Source: Pleurotus djamor
Taxonomy: Eukaryota > Basidiomycota > Agaricomycetes > Agaricales > Pleurotaceae
Direction of reading: 5' to 3'
Assembly (NCBI GenBank): GCA_029747585.1
Contig: JAPEVF010000973.1
Span: forward strand, 1 to 16,331
Length of the DNA stretch: 16,331 bases
The position numbers and the translations under genes are program-made. The notes below the pieces were generated by a model, which was not told the origin of the DNA, made no database searches, and saw nothing but the letters and a program-made list of their open reading frames with translations. Below are positions 1 through 8,969 of this stretch, piece after piece; the first letter of the stretch is position 1, and each line of letters starts with the position of its first letter.

Positions 1-184
1 GTGTCGCTCACCAAGGTCATCGCTCCTCCTGGGGTCGTCATGAGAGTAAAAATGCCGTAGCAAGGCCGGTATACACGGTAGGCCACCCTCTAAACGATTG
101 GTTCTCGTTGAATCGAAGCAAAGAAGTCTGAAGATGGGGTAATGCTCACCGATAGTATCCGATTAGATGCCGGAAGCCCTCTGC

Positions 185-833
185 CTAGCACGCGGTTCGT
201 ATGTTTGGAGATGAGAAATGTGCCGGCAACCTAGGCATGTGGATAGTTAAGTAGAGGGAAGAAGTTATCCGACCAAAATTAGCAATCTGAAGAACAAAGG
301 AGAAGACAGGAAGGTCATATGCTATACCATTCCTTCGCCAGACCCATTTAGAAAGTGCAAGAAACTTATTCACTCGAAGGAGCCTCAGGTTCCTCATCGT
401 CATCATGTCTATCAAAATGAGAAGGGCCAGGGCTGTTTGGAATAATGATAACGGAGAGACATTCACCGTATTAGTCCGAGGTGATCCTTGGATGAAAAGG
501 GGCGGTGACTGACCGAGTATGTATAGGTCGAAGCGTGACCAACGGTCCAGATAGAGGACATACGCCTTTTCTACGCCGAAAAATTGATGGTCAATCCCAA
601 ATGAGCGAGGCGGAACGAATTGCCGATTGAATCAGGTCGCGAGTACCTATGATGGCAAGTCGAAACAAGAAAAGCGACACCGGACTCCAAGCAGGGGTGG
701 GAGTGTAGGTGGCAAGTATATATTCGCTGTAGAGGTGAAACGCTGGGGAAGGGAAACTTTCAGGCCTAGGAACGAGCACTGACGTAGCCACATATACACC
801 GATGGACTGAAGCGGCAACATCGAGGTGTACAA
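185..833 (-). other. Possible remnant of a multi-pass membrane protein gene
   Basis: Two minus-strand open stretches lie here, 833-591 (80 codons) and 466-185 (93 codons). They are in different frames and no clean intron joins them. The second begins with a hydrophobic stretch (ALALLILIDMM), followed by a basic segment and then VWRRNGIAYDLPVFSFVLQ. This loosely resembles the 'RDG-x-YF' transmembrane region near the C-terminus of fungal DUF6533-type membrane proteins. The resemblance is by eye only. No start codon, splice structure or complete domain can be defined, so this may be a decayed gene or chance open frame. The remaining bases of 1-847 show nothing else I can name. Confidence 0.2.
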
Positions 834-878
834 ACGGAAAATTGGGACCAGAGATGATCATCGGATAGGGTCGCTTGT

Positions 879-1166
879 TTCTGGTTTGCCCAGTTCCCGT
901 CAGTGCGAAGTTAATCGCTCGTAGAGCGCTGAGGACGCATGGCAGGCCGCAGCATAATGGACCAGGCCATTCTCCGAATATTGAGAACTGATCCTCGTAA
1001 CGGCTTTGATGAATGATGAGATTCCGGGACCACTATGCCATAGCCACATCGCCTATCGAGTCACTTGGTGCGCACACACAACGCCGTCGCGTGATGCAGA
1101 GTCACTACGAAGACAATAAGTAGAAAGTCAAATCAACACGCGGCTCATCACCAGTAACTGGTGACT
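879..1166. other. 288-bp block present only in duplication copy A
   Basis: Copy A reads TCGCTTGT, then this block, then CACCATTAA. In copy B, TCGCCTGT (ending at 13898) runs directly into CACCATTAA. The block therefore marks an insertion in A or a deletion in B. I see no terminal inverted repeat or target-site duplication typical of a transposon, so deletion from B is more likely. Near its right end is a small perfect inverted repeat, CACCAG-TAA-CTGGTG (1150-1164). No coding frame is evident. Confidence 0.8.
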
Positions 1167-1510
1167 CACCATTAAGTAAATTTCCTTGATGGTACAAGTG
1201 GATGTGATGTTCGGCTGTCCATACGACCCAAAAAGGTCTGAGCCAGTACTAGGGCGATGATATCAAACTCGGCAGAATGCTGGTACATACTGTGCAAACT
1301 TCATGCTTCAAGAATGAAATTCAAATTTCAAAGTTCGACGAAGCCTAAGGGCCCTATGTCACATGATCGCGACGTGGAGATAGGGGTCCTGACCTCGGAG
1401 TGGACGGGCATCCTGTGACAGTGAGTCGTCCTGGGTTTCTTCTTGCTGTAAATGATCTCAAACTTCAACAACTTCCCTACGGAATATTTACATCATTTTT
1501 GAACCGGTGA

Positions 1511-1571
1511 CCAATGATTCCCGGCATTCCGTTGGGAGGAACGAGGATGACTAACGCACCAATCATATAAG
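1511..1571 (+). promoter_or_regulatory. Core promoter elements of oxidoreductase gene A (CCAAT and TATA-like)
   Basis: A CCAAT box at 1511-1515 and a TATA-like CATATAAG at 1565-1572 lie about 125 and 70 bp upstream of the start codon. Both are conserved at the equivalent positions in copy B (14198-14202 and 14251-14258). Assignment rests on consensus match, spacing and conservation; the transcription start site is not known. Confidence 0.5.
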
Positions 1572-1635
1572 TATCTGGGACCTGACGGTGAAGTGCAAAT
1601 ATACCTTCTTTTCTCAGCGGTTCAAAAATTCCAAC

Positions 1636-3363
1636 ATGGCTCAGATGCGCGCCGTCTTGATCAAAGGAGGAAAGGGGCCAGTTGAAAACCTATACATTGG
1701 AGACACATCCAAGCCAACTCCCGATGCTGATCAGGTTCTTGTCAAGGTACGCTGTATCATTGGTCTCGGATAAGGGAATGAATACTCATCAAAGACATGG
1801 ACACTCACGCATCGCTGCTATCACTTCCGCAAAACCTCTTCACCGCTGCATCTGCGCGCGTCATCCCATTCTTGATCTCAATGTTGAATGTTCAACGTTC
1901 GTGGACATCACCTGCATCATGCGTCATCTATCAACATCATTCAACATCGCCCAACACCGCGCACAGATCAGGGCGTTTGGCCTTAACCGGATGGACATAT
2001 ACCAGCGCGAAGGGTACTACCCACCGCCAGCCGGGTGTTCAGACATCTTGGGCGTCGAGTTTTCTGGGACCATCGCGCAGTTAGGCACCAGCGTACCTCA
2101 CTCGGTTTGGAAAGAAGGTGATGAGGTCATGGGATTGGCCGGCGGTGTAAGTGATCTTCGTCGTTTGTGGTTCCGAAATGAAAAACAGGAACTGAACCAC
2201 TCTCGTGCATTGCCATGACAATTCTTGTAGGGCGCTTACGCCGAATTCATTGTCGTTCCCCATACGCATATCCTGCGGAAGCCTCCACAGCTCTCTTGGG
2301 CAGAGGCTGCGAGCATCCCTGAGTGCTTTCTTACCGGTATGCCGTCATCATCGACATCTTCTTCAAGGCCAAGGATCCGCTGACCTTGCGCCATTTCTCT
2401 TTCTAGCATACCAAGCGCTTGTCGTATACGGTGAAGTGCAAGCAAATGAAAACGTACTGGTTCATGCCGGTGCATCAGGCGTTGGTCTTGCCGCCATTCA
2501 GTTAGCCAGATACTATGGAGCGTGAGCCGCATTCTGTTGGGTTCGAATGATAATCACATAGGTTAACGCTTGCACAGGAACTCTGTTATCGCCACAGCGT
2601 CTACGCAAGACAAGCTCGATTTCCTCACTTCCATTCCAAATGGCGCTACCCACGGCGTCAACTACAAGGAACAAGATTTCGCAGCGGAAACAAAGAAGAT
2701 AACCACAAAGGTGAGTTTGAGATTTGATTTCGAATTTTTCCACCGCGATCTCCGTTGCCGTCCATTACCTGAAACTCGGTCAATCAACTGTCGACTAGGG
2801 CGTGGATGTGATCATTGATTTTGTGGGTCAGAGTCATTGGGCCAAGAATATCGATGCCATGGCTATGGACGGCAGGATGACGATGTTGGCCATGTTGAGC
2901 GGTTCGTCGGATTTGCTCCTTTTTGACTCATCTGAAACCAACTCTTTTCTGGTTCTAACTAGGTAGTAACGCCCCGGCTTTCGATTTACGTCCGATCCTA
3001 TTCAAACGGCTCCGTATTACGGGATCTACCCTGCGTTCACGGACCGACGCATACCAAAGTGATCTCATCCAACGGTCCGTCGTGTTGTTGTGATATCATC
3101 ATTTCCCATCCCCGAAACCTAATACACCTGCCGCCTGGTTCTAGGTTGAACACGGACTGTTTGAATAAAATTACTGGACAAAGCGGGGATGGGCCCATCA
3201 AGACTTACGTGCACAAGGTTTATCCTTTCAATGAGATCCAGGATGCGCACCGAGAAATGGAGGCCAACCAAAATATGTACGTTATCTCCTTTGCCTGTTG
3301 CACGAAGCGCTTACGACGAGTACTCTTCTTGTTAGAGGTAAAATTATCGCGGAGATTCTGTAA
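1636..3363 (+). CDS. NAD(P)H quinone oxidoreductase, zeta-crystallin/PIG3-like, copy A
   Basis: Medium-chain dehydrogenase/reductase of the quinone oxidoreductase branch, which reduces quinones or other enones with NADPH and lacks the catalytic zinc; probably cytosolic. Nine exons: 1636-1746, 1967-2146, 2231-2336, 2407-2521, 2578-2710, 2799-2901, 2963-3074, 3145-3276 and 3336-3363. They give 1020 nt and 339 aa, the usual family length (about 330 aa). All introns are GT..AG and the phases join without a break. The GroES-like N-terminal domain (about residues 5-120) carries [20 protein letters not shown] and [10 protein letters not shown]. The Rossmann domain carries [20 protein letters not shown] (152-171), then the NYKEQDF and [11 protein letters not shown] regions, GSTLRSR (270-276) and [18 protein letters not shown] near the end. 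The start is the ATG giving [12 protein letters not shown]; an in-frame ATG three codons later is possible. The 220-nt first intron is unusually long and has an in-frame stop. Residues 315-316 are FN, where copy B has WT. Product class is confident; the substrate is unknown. Confidence 0.95.
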
Positions 3364-3652
3364 CGAATCGGTCGTTTCTCACAGAAAGTTTCTTTCCGAT
3401 CATGATCCATGATCGATGGTTGAGGTTGAGGTGGCTGTAACAGATGAAAGTTACTTATTTCCTTCGGGTTGTATACATTGACTTTGGGAGGAAACTGGAA
3501 CTTTGGTCACTGCACCGAGTACTTGAATTGAAGTGGCCCCTGAGCGTGCGAGGACGACGGTGATTGGCTGGAAGGGCGNAAAAAAGAGTCCAAGTCCATG
3601 CATTCCAACACCTCAGACTGACAGGGTCTCCCCTCCCGAAGGTAGGCTGTAG
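3364..3652. other. 3' flank of oxidoreductase gene A
   Basis: No coding evidence. The segment is conserved in copy B (16026 to near the window end) and presumably includes the 3' UTR. It contains GATCATGATCCATGATCGA (about 3398-3416), which is nearly self-complementary. It also contains an ambiguous base (N) at 3579 before an A-run. No clear AATAAA polyadenylation signal stands out. Confidence 0.5.
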
Positions 3653-3689
3653 CCAGCAGAAAAAAGGGGAGTCCCCTAGTTTCTGCTGG
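3653..3689. repeat. 37-bp near-perfect palindrome (hairpin/cruciform)
   Basis: The arms are CCAGCAGAAA (3653-3662) and TTTCTGCTGG (3680-3689), a perfect 10-bp inverted repeat. Inside is AGGGGA-G-TCCCCT, another 6-bp inverted repeat centred on G3671; only two positions per side (AA against AG) are unpaired. It lies between the plus-strand oxidoreductase gene and the end of the minus-strand spliced unit, so the two would converge on it. A role in 3'-end formation or as an element terminus is inference. The last 19 bases of the window (16313-16331) are the left half of the copy B version. Confidence 0.85.
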
Positions 3690-3984
3690 TGTATATTGAC
3701 TATCTACCGACACGAGTACGTTACGAGTTGTGCTACGAGTAGTAAAGTACGGAGAGAGTAAAGGCAGCCTGCAATAAAAATGAAGCCAAGTCAATTCTCG
3801 TCGTCCCAAGTAAACGAGCGAAATGTGCTTACCATAAGTAGTCGTCCACCTCAATCTCGATTGATGAAGCGACGATCCTTGTCAAAGTCAATGCCAACGC
3901 CAAACGTCGTCGGGAAAAGAAGCACTCCAAGCGTGGAGCCGGGATTTGGGCAGATGCGTGGAGGACAAATCAAAAAACGGCCAG

Positions 3985-5670
3985 AAATGGTTGGAGGCGC
4001 ATTCGAGCGAATTGGCAAGCCTTGACGCAAAGCCCGCACATGACGGAAACAGGCGGAACTGGGTGCCCATAACCATCTGCGAGAATACTGTTGCAAGGAG
4101 ATGGAGGTGGTTGGTGGCGCGGTCGAGCAAGGTCAAGGGGTACCAGTCGAGGACTAGGCGGCACGATACAAGACGGCCAGGAAAGGATTGGCGGGAGACT
4201 CGGTCGGGTTGACAACGAAAGAACGATCGAGTTCCGGGGATGAGCAAGGACAAACAAGTAAGGAGGATTCATGGGGGATCGAGCCGAATGGAGAACAACC
4301 AAAGAGATGGTTGGTGGCGCGATCGAGAAGTTGCGTGAAGAGATGGTAGGCGCCGACATTGAGGAGGGAAAGAGTCGGTTGGTGGCGTGGTCGAGAAGGA
4401 GGATCACCACGAACGAAATTGAACGCGAAGGCAACAAGTGGTTTTCCCACCGACACGACACCGAGGGGATGAAGGGACATAAGTGGTTGGTGTCGCGGTC
4501 GAGAAGGGAAGAATCAAGGATGTTGACGAATCACGATCAATGACCCATCACGAAGAATTTGTAGGCGCCAATGATAAGTGGATACCCCAATGCATCAATC
4601 GTGACACCGACGGAGGAATAGGCGGTTGGTGGCACGGTCGAGAAGGGACCCGAGTTTCAGGTTCGCAGCGTGATCGAGGGGGAAGATGAATGTTGCGAGC
4701 TGGTGGTGTAGTCAGGAACCAAGTGTTCATGGACAGCGACAGGGTCGAGAGGCAACGAACAAAGTGGTAGTCCCCTAATAAGAATATGTTAGAGACACGA
4801 CCAACTGATGGTCAGAGACAAAAACAACTTACACACAAAGAATTGTAGGTGTCGTTGATGAATGGAATGGGCAGTGTACTCGGTGGGATCAACGAAGGAA
4901 CATCATCAATCAAAGCCACGAGTGGCCTTGGTCATGGGACAATGAACGAGGGAAGGAAAGTGAGTAGTGTGCCGGTGGACATGAGAAACGACGGGGAGGA
5001 GTTGAAGGGTTGTAATGGAAAGGATGGGGGGATGAAGTGGTTGGTGGCACGGTAGAGAAGGGACAGGCTCTCGAAGCATGATTGACGAGGGATTCGGGTG
5101 GTTGGTGGCGCGGTCGAGAGGCGATGTTGAGAGGATTGCAGACACGACCGACGAGGAAATCGTGCGTTGGTGACGCGGTCGAGAGCTAAGCCATGCCGAT
5201 GTAGACATAGAGTCCAACCCCTTGACATGGAGTACCCGATGAAAAAAGTAGAACACATCTGACAGCAAGGTGTAAGGGACATGATCAACACAGTAAGAAA
5301 TAAAGAAACTTACGCATAAATAAAAGTCCGCTTTGACTTCGCGAAGAGGGCGGTCACAGAAACATGACACGGACATGCTCAGACCTAAGCGTAGATGCGG
5401 ACATTTGAGCGTCGAGAGGTTTGTGAAGAACCATATATCACATACCGATATGTCGCGTGAGTAACAACGTTGAGACTCTTCAACCATGTCGCGCGAGAAG
5501 CCAGAGAAGGAAAGCCTATGAACATAAGGAGGTAAGAACCCAACGCATCGTTCGCAAAGGTGAGTCGTGACATTAAGTGATACTTACAAAGAATCAGGCC
5601 TCGGGGGCGCGTAGTGTCGTAAGCCAAGGGTCGAACGAAGGAGCGGGTGGTGGTTGGTGGCGCGATTGAG
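3985..5670 (+). repeat. Degenerate minisatellite, ~65-bp spacing, core GGTTGGTGGCGCGGTCGAG
   Basis: Nine strong copies of the 19-bp core, all in the same orientation, start at 4109, 4309, 4377, 4485, 4623, 5039, 5100, 5165 and 5652. Typical changes are one or two bases (GCGATCGAG, GTCGCGG, GGCACGG, GCGATTGAG). Weaker copies appear near 3987, 4187, 4344, 4556 and 4699. Adjacent cores are 61, 65 or 68 bp apart, and several larger gaps are near multiples of this, which suggests a decayed tandem array of about 65-bp units. The flanks share AAGTGG before and AAGGGA after the core. On the minus strand the core is read in several frames (giving DRATNH, RPRHQ or PCHQP), so it is not kept for one peptide; conservation is at the nucleic-acid level. 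The core contains four GG runs. Confidence 0.85.
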
Positions 5671-5785
5671 ATCGAAGAGCTTGTCTATCATCGTGATGAG
5701 CGGCGTTGGACACTGACAAACCCCAAAGCCCACGAAAGCCGTGAGGATGGAGGCAACGCCAAGTGGTTCGGTGGTGGTTCCAGAG

Positions 5786-6859
5786 TCAACCTTCCCACAT
5801 CGCCGTATAAATCGATACGGCAATGTGGAACGTTTGCTCATCGTGGACACGTGAGAGAGTGAACATATCTGATAAAGAGTCAATGATTGACTTGATGGAG
5901 TCCCGGGGAAAGATACATACCTAGAATGCAATCCGCTGCATACGAAAGGCCTCGGGGAGAGAGACTCCATGTATATGGAGCGGAGGAAGGTGAGGACGCA
6001 GGGGCGGTTCGGCGGCAGTCCCAATCACCAAACAGGGACCTAGTGGTAGGGCAGAGTCGAGCAGAGTCGAGAAGCAGCATAGGATACTGCTGATCGGGGA
6101 TGCACGAGGGGGTGGGCAAGATCTGATGACCATATATCAGTATCAAGGGACTGAAAACGAGGGAAACAAAACTTACATGATGTACCATTGGTCCTGACTG
6201 GCAAGAGTTTTCATCCAGCAAGGACGCTGGGATAGAGATTCTAACGCCCAGCGCAAGAGCGACAGCACCTGAGAAAAGAGGGTCGAGTCAGCCGTTGTCA
6301 AAGGAATGAGCCAGAGTTAAAGCTGACCTGCATGATATGATTGGGAGCAAGCATTTGAAGATGCTCCAATCAAGGAGTATGACTCTATACAAGGTAAGGT
6401 AAGCAATGAGCGGCGAAATTGAAGAGGTGGATTTCGAATGACTTACAAGCGATGCGTTGTATTGATAAACCAGCTTGAGGACTAGTGGATGATGCTGAGC
6501 CGCGAGCGGTTGGTGTGGATCGCGTCCCAGAGGTCCAAGTAGAACGGCGGTCGAGTATGGGTGGCCGTGGCAAAACCCGATCCGTGACGAACACGAACAC
6601 GAGAGCGGCAGGGCACCAAGGGTCTGAGTCGGGGGGAGAGGGAGACGGCGCAAGTTGGACGAGACGATGGGAAAAGGGAAGATAGTGTCGGGGCATAATG
6701 GGGGGTAACTGAGAGACACATAGCGGCACAGAGGCTTATATACCTTCTGCGTGTTTGTTGCTGCTTTGGAACATAACATTAGTATGGGTTTTCGACTTAG
6801 TCAATGTAAAAAAAATAAATCTACTTACTTTGATATGGGTGTGAATGGTTCCTGAACAT
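5786..6859 (-). CDS. Candidate six-exon hypothetical protein (258 aa)
   Basis: Exons (minus strand): 6859-6829, 6760-6447, 6382-6328, 6268-6177, 6122-5921 and 5868-5786. They total 777 nt, divisible by three, start at the ATG giving MFRNHSHPYQ and end in TGA. All five introns are GT..AG and 52-68 nt long, and the phases join. The predicted protein is rich in Ser, Pro, Leu and Cys, and includes AVALALGVRISIPASLLDEN in the fourth exon. I recognise no domain. Two acceptors (6761 and 6383) were chosen over neighbours because they keep the frame open, which favours a positive result. The large second exon is open in more than one frame because it is C-rich on the minus strand. The splice signals are therefore better supported than the protein. 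Confidence 0.33.
6051..6070. repeat. Two tandem copies of GCAGAGTCGA
   Basis: A perfect 10-bp direct repeat, present twice head to tail, inside the fifth exon of the candidate minus-strand gene. A local slippage product; no function is suggested. Confidence 0.8.
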
Positions 6860-7826
6860 GTGCGCTTCTCTGGCTTCTAGAGCGCAGCACCGAAACACCT
6901 CGCGTAATTAGTAGCAGCGGTCGCGGCGCAGTGGGTCCGCTGTAAATTGTCCTAGGTCTTCTCATCATGATCCACCAGAAATGTCAGCGAGACGGCCACA
7001 TACAACCATGGTCTTGCAATCAAAGATTTCGGGGACTCCCGAGATGCAGACAAATGCCGCCGAAAGTTAGAAGTCGAGTCATTCTGAGGATGGAAAGGGA
7101 ACATCGGGGAAGGTCATCTTTGATCATGGCAAAGACAGACTGCGTACCGCCGCCGATGGTGTAAATTCAGCAAGACATGTGCCCAGCCTTGGGGCCACTA
7201 AGGCTGTAGGTAAATTGCGGCCAGACTCTCGTGTGGACTCAGAGGTGTCCGACAGTGGTACAGGGAGAGATGGTTCACTTTTGAAGGTCTCTTGAAGTAT
7301 CATGGAGCCAGATGTCGCGGTTAAATCAGTACACCTCAAAGATATGCCAGAGTCGCATCAGTCTTGGAATGTTTCAATTGTTTGAAGCATAACAGGGTAG
7401 CTTTGTCGCCTGCGCGGGGGTCAAGTATCCAGAAGGCCCCGAGCCCTCAGAGTGCTGGATTCGCCTTCCAGAGGTGTTAGAAACATCTAGCGTCGAGTTC
7501 AGAAGGATATACAGCCCGAGAAATGACAATTCCATTGAGATTGGACTTGTCGTCGTCGTGGTTCAAAGGCAACCGACAAGGTGAGCGGAGTTTGAATTCC
7601 ACTTGGTGCTTCCAGAGTCGACTCAAGCATCTCTTTCCTGAGCAACTTCCACCCTCTCTGATTGTACCCTTCCGCTCTCCCAATCCCTCCAAACGGCACA
7701 TTTCTTCTCCAAACGCGCGCTACCGATCCTTCAACATCCCTCAGCCTGCGAATTTGTGACTTCGGCTTCAACTTTCCTCTCTCCCTCTCCCTCTACTCGA
7801 CTCTCTTGATTATTCCTGCTGGCTGC
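6860..7826. other. Mostly unassigned; broken plus-strand frame at 6981-7295
   Basis: From ATG 6981 a plus-strand frame runs 29 codons to a TAG at 7068-7070. It then stays open for 74 more codons to TGA at 7293-7295. The second part (for example HVPSLGATKAVGKL and VDSEVSDSGTGRDGSLLKV) has a hydrophilic, protein-like composition. No GT..AG intron removing the TAG is obvious, and I recognise no family. It may be a decayed exon or chance. From about 7620 the plus strand becomes strongly pyrimidine-rich, which in fungi is common just upstream of genes and fits the candidate that starts at 7827. Confidence 0.2.
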
Positions 7827-8215
7827 ATGAGTCTTACTTTCCCTCAATCCATTCAAACTGCTCCTCCTGCGATCGAATCTCTCTGTCTCTCGAATAACTC
7901 TCCTCCCCGACTCCGATCTCTCCCTCTCCCTCCCTCTCCTGCTGGCCGCTCCCCCAAATCGTCTCTGGGATTCTCCCTTGCCCTCCTTAGACCGCTGGTC
8001 GGATGTCTTGGACTATATGTCCTCTTCTCAAACTATGTCTTGCCTATGCCAGGCCGCACCCCGGATTTCATTGAGGTATTTTTTCCATTTCGTCTCGCAT
8101 ATGTCGCACNTTTTTTTGACTTCTCAAGCCCACTTTTCTGTCAGACAGGACCATAATAACATATCGACCCGTTCATGGTGGGTTTTCGGTACTCAATTCC
8201 GCGCAGTACTACTAG
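7827..8215 (+). CDS. Candidate small single-span membrane protein (111 aa, two exons)
   Basis: Exon 1 is 7827-8075 (83 codons, ATG giving MSLTFPQSIQ) and exon 2 is 8129-8215 (28 codons plus TAG). The intron, 8076-8128 (53 nt), has GTATTT at its donor, TTTTTGAC as branch point and CAAG at its acceptor; it contains one ambiguous base (8110) before a T-run. The N-terminal half is Ser/Pro-rich. A hydrophobic segment at about residues 49-72 (LALLRPLVGCLGLYVLFSNY) could be one transmembrane helix, followed by a polar tail. An upstream pyrimidine-rich tract resembles a promoter. A further intron at 8217-8267 (GTAGGT donor, CATTGACG branch, TTTAG acceptor) would lie in the 3' UTR directly after the stop. 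That position is unusual and may mean the true frame differs. No family recognised. Confidence 0.3.
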
Positions 8216-8216
8216 G

Positions 8217-8267
8217 GTAGGTGCTTGAATTCCGTTGTCAGTGCCAGCCGCATTGACGTATGTTTAG
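8217..8267 (+). other. Predicted 51-nt intron
   Basis: Donor GTAGGT, branch-like CATTGACG about 15 nt before the end, acceptor TTTAG. The bases after it, from ATG 8268, read MKVSAIQPMPTFGINFGFRQ and continue to a TAG after 35 codons. It could be a 3' UTR intron of the preceding candidate, or the 5' intron of a separate short gene. Confidence 0.35.
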
Positions 8268-8969
8268 ATGAAGGTCTCCGCCATCCAACCGATGCCGACT
8301 TTTGGGATCAACTTCGGTTTCCGTCAAAAATCGATCGTGTGTATTGGCGGTACCACGTTCCGTCACGGTCTATAGGTCGTCGGTTCTCATATGACGCTCT
8401 GTATAGTACATTCGGCGACGGCTGTGCGTTTTACTTTGGACCCTGACCGCAGCGTTCAGGACGGGAGACACTTCTTCCATGGTACTTTCTTTTCCTTTCT
8501 TAGCTTCTCGTGTGAGTTTTGTCGCACCGCATCACCTCGGAGAAGATGTCGTTCGATTTTCTGTGTTCCTTTTGTTCCTTGGCGCACTGCACGGACCCTC
8601 TTTTTTCTTCTCTTGCTTCTCGTCATGTCGATGTCATATTTGGCTTGTCGTAATTGCTTCCCTTCTACGAAAGATTCACACCCACCCCATCAATCAGGAA
8701 CTGATATCAATTTCTAGCTCATCTCATCTCCGCCTTCGAGTCAACAAGTCCCTTTTTCTGAGTCGCCTGTGCCGAATATTCCGTAGTCAATGGAAGTCTA
8801 CGCGATATGTCTCCTGTGCGTCGGGAGCTACAGGGAGTCAGCGGGACGAGGACTGTATGTATCTTGTAAGCATGCCAGACCTTGAATCGGGGTCATAGAA
8901 ATCGTAGAAATCAACATCCACGTTTTACATTATCAAAATTGGTTTGTGTTATCGCGGTTTATGACAGAC
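8268..8969. other. No supportable gene; pyrimidine-rich stretch
   Basis: The plus strand is C/T-rich (especially 8470-8760), so several frames stay open, but none begins with a convincing ATG context and a joined exon structure. Donor-like GTGAGT near 8512 and GTATGT near 8857 have no clear partners. I see no RNA gene or repeat. Confidence 0.3.

Larger units (their letters stand above)
848..3670 (+). repeat. Segmental duplication, copy A
   Basis: From about base 848 this segment aligns collinearly with 13868-16331 in the same orientation. The offset is 13,020 bp at the left edge. It steps down through indels to 12,689 at the start codon, 12,664 through most of the gene and 12,661 at the right edge. 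The segment contains the promoter, the whole oxidoreductase gene and about 300 bp of 3' flank. The left edge is sharp: the bases before CCAGAGATGATCAT are unrelated in the two copies. The right edge of homology is not reached, because copy B runs into the end of the window. Noncoding parts are more diverged than exons, as expected if both genes are under selection. Confidence 0.95.
3769..6859 (-). other. Minus-strand spliced transcription unit (nine inferred introns)
   Basis: Read on the minus strand, nine introns fit fungal rules (donor mostly GTAAGT or close, CAG/TAG acceptors, 52-72 nt): 6828-6761, 6446-6383, 6327-6269, 6176-6123, 5920-5869, 5587-5516, 5313-5259, 4832-4775 and 3832-3769. 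Several carry CTGAC, TTGAC or CTAAC-like branch points about 10-30 nt before the acceptor; 6327-6269 with GGCTGACTC is the clearest. This many well-formed signals on one strand is hard to get by chance. The first six exons can encode 258 aa (separate entry). Downstream of 5786 no continuous frame survives, because the exons hold the degenerate repeat array. The unit could be one gene with a long noncoding tail, two adjacent genes, a lncRNA or a decaying gene. The 3' end is probably between 3769 and the palindrome at 3653-3689. Confidence 0.5.

Noticed and set aside
879..1166. Transposon insertion in copy A
   Set aside because: No terminal inverted repeats, poly-A tail or target-site duplication were found at the edges; a deletion from copy B is simpler.
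1588..1635. Upstream extension of oxidoreductase A beyond ATG 1636
   Set aside because: The extension has no ATG, lies just after the TATA element in the 5' leader, and is not conserved in frame in copy B.
3059..3412. Plus-strand open frame of 117 codons at the end of gene A (and its copy B equivalent)
   Set aside because: Its middle matches exon 8, but its ends read through introns 7 and 8; the spliced model explains it better.
4906..5487. 193-codon minus-strand open frame with DRATNH and RPRHQ motifs
   Set aside because: It runs straight through a well-formed intron (5313-5259), and its repeated peptides come from the minisatellite read in shifting frames. I treat it as a by-product of the repeat.
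7662..8156. Full 164-codon plus-strand frame
   Set aside because: It has no ATG at its start and continues through a good intron; only the part from ATG 7827 joined to 8129 was kept as a candidate.
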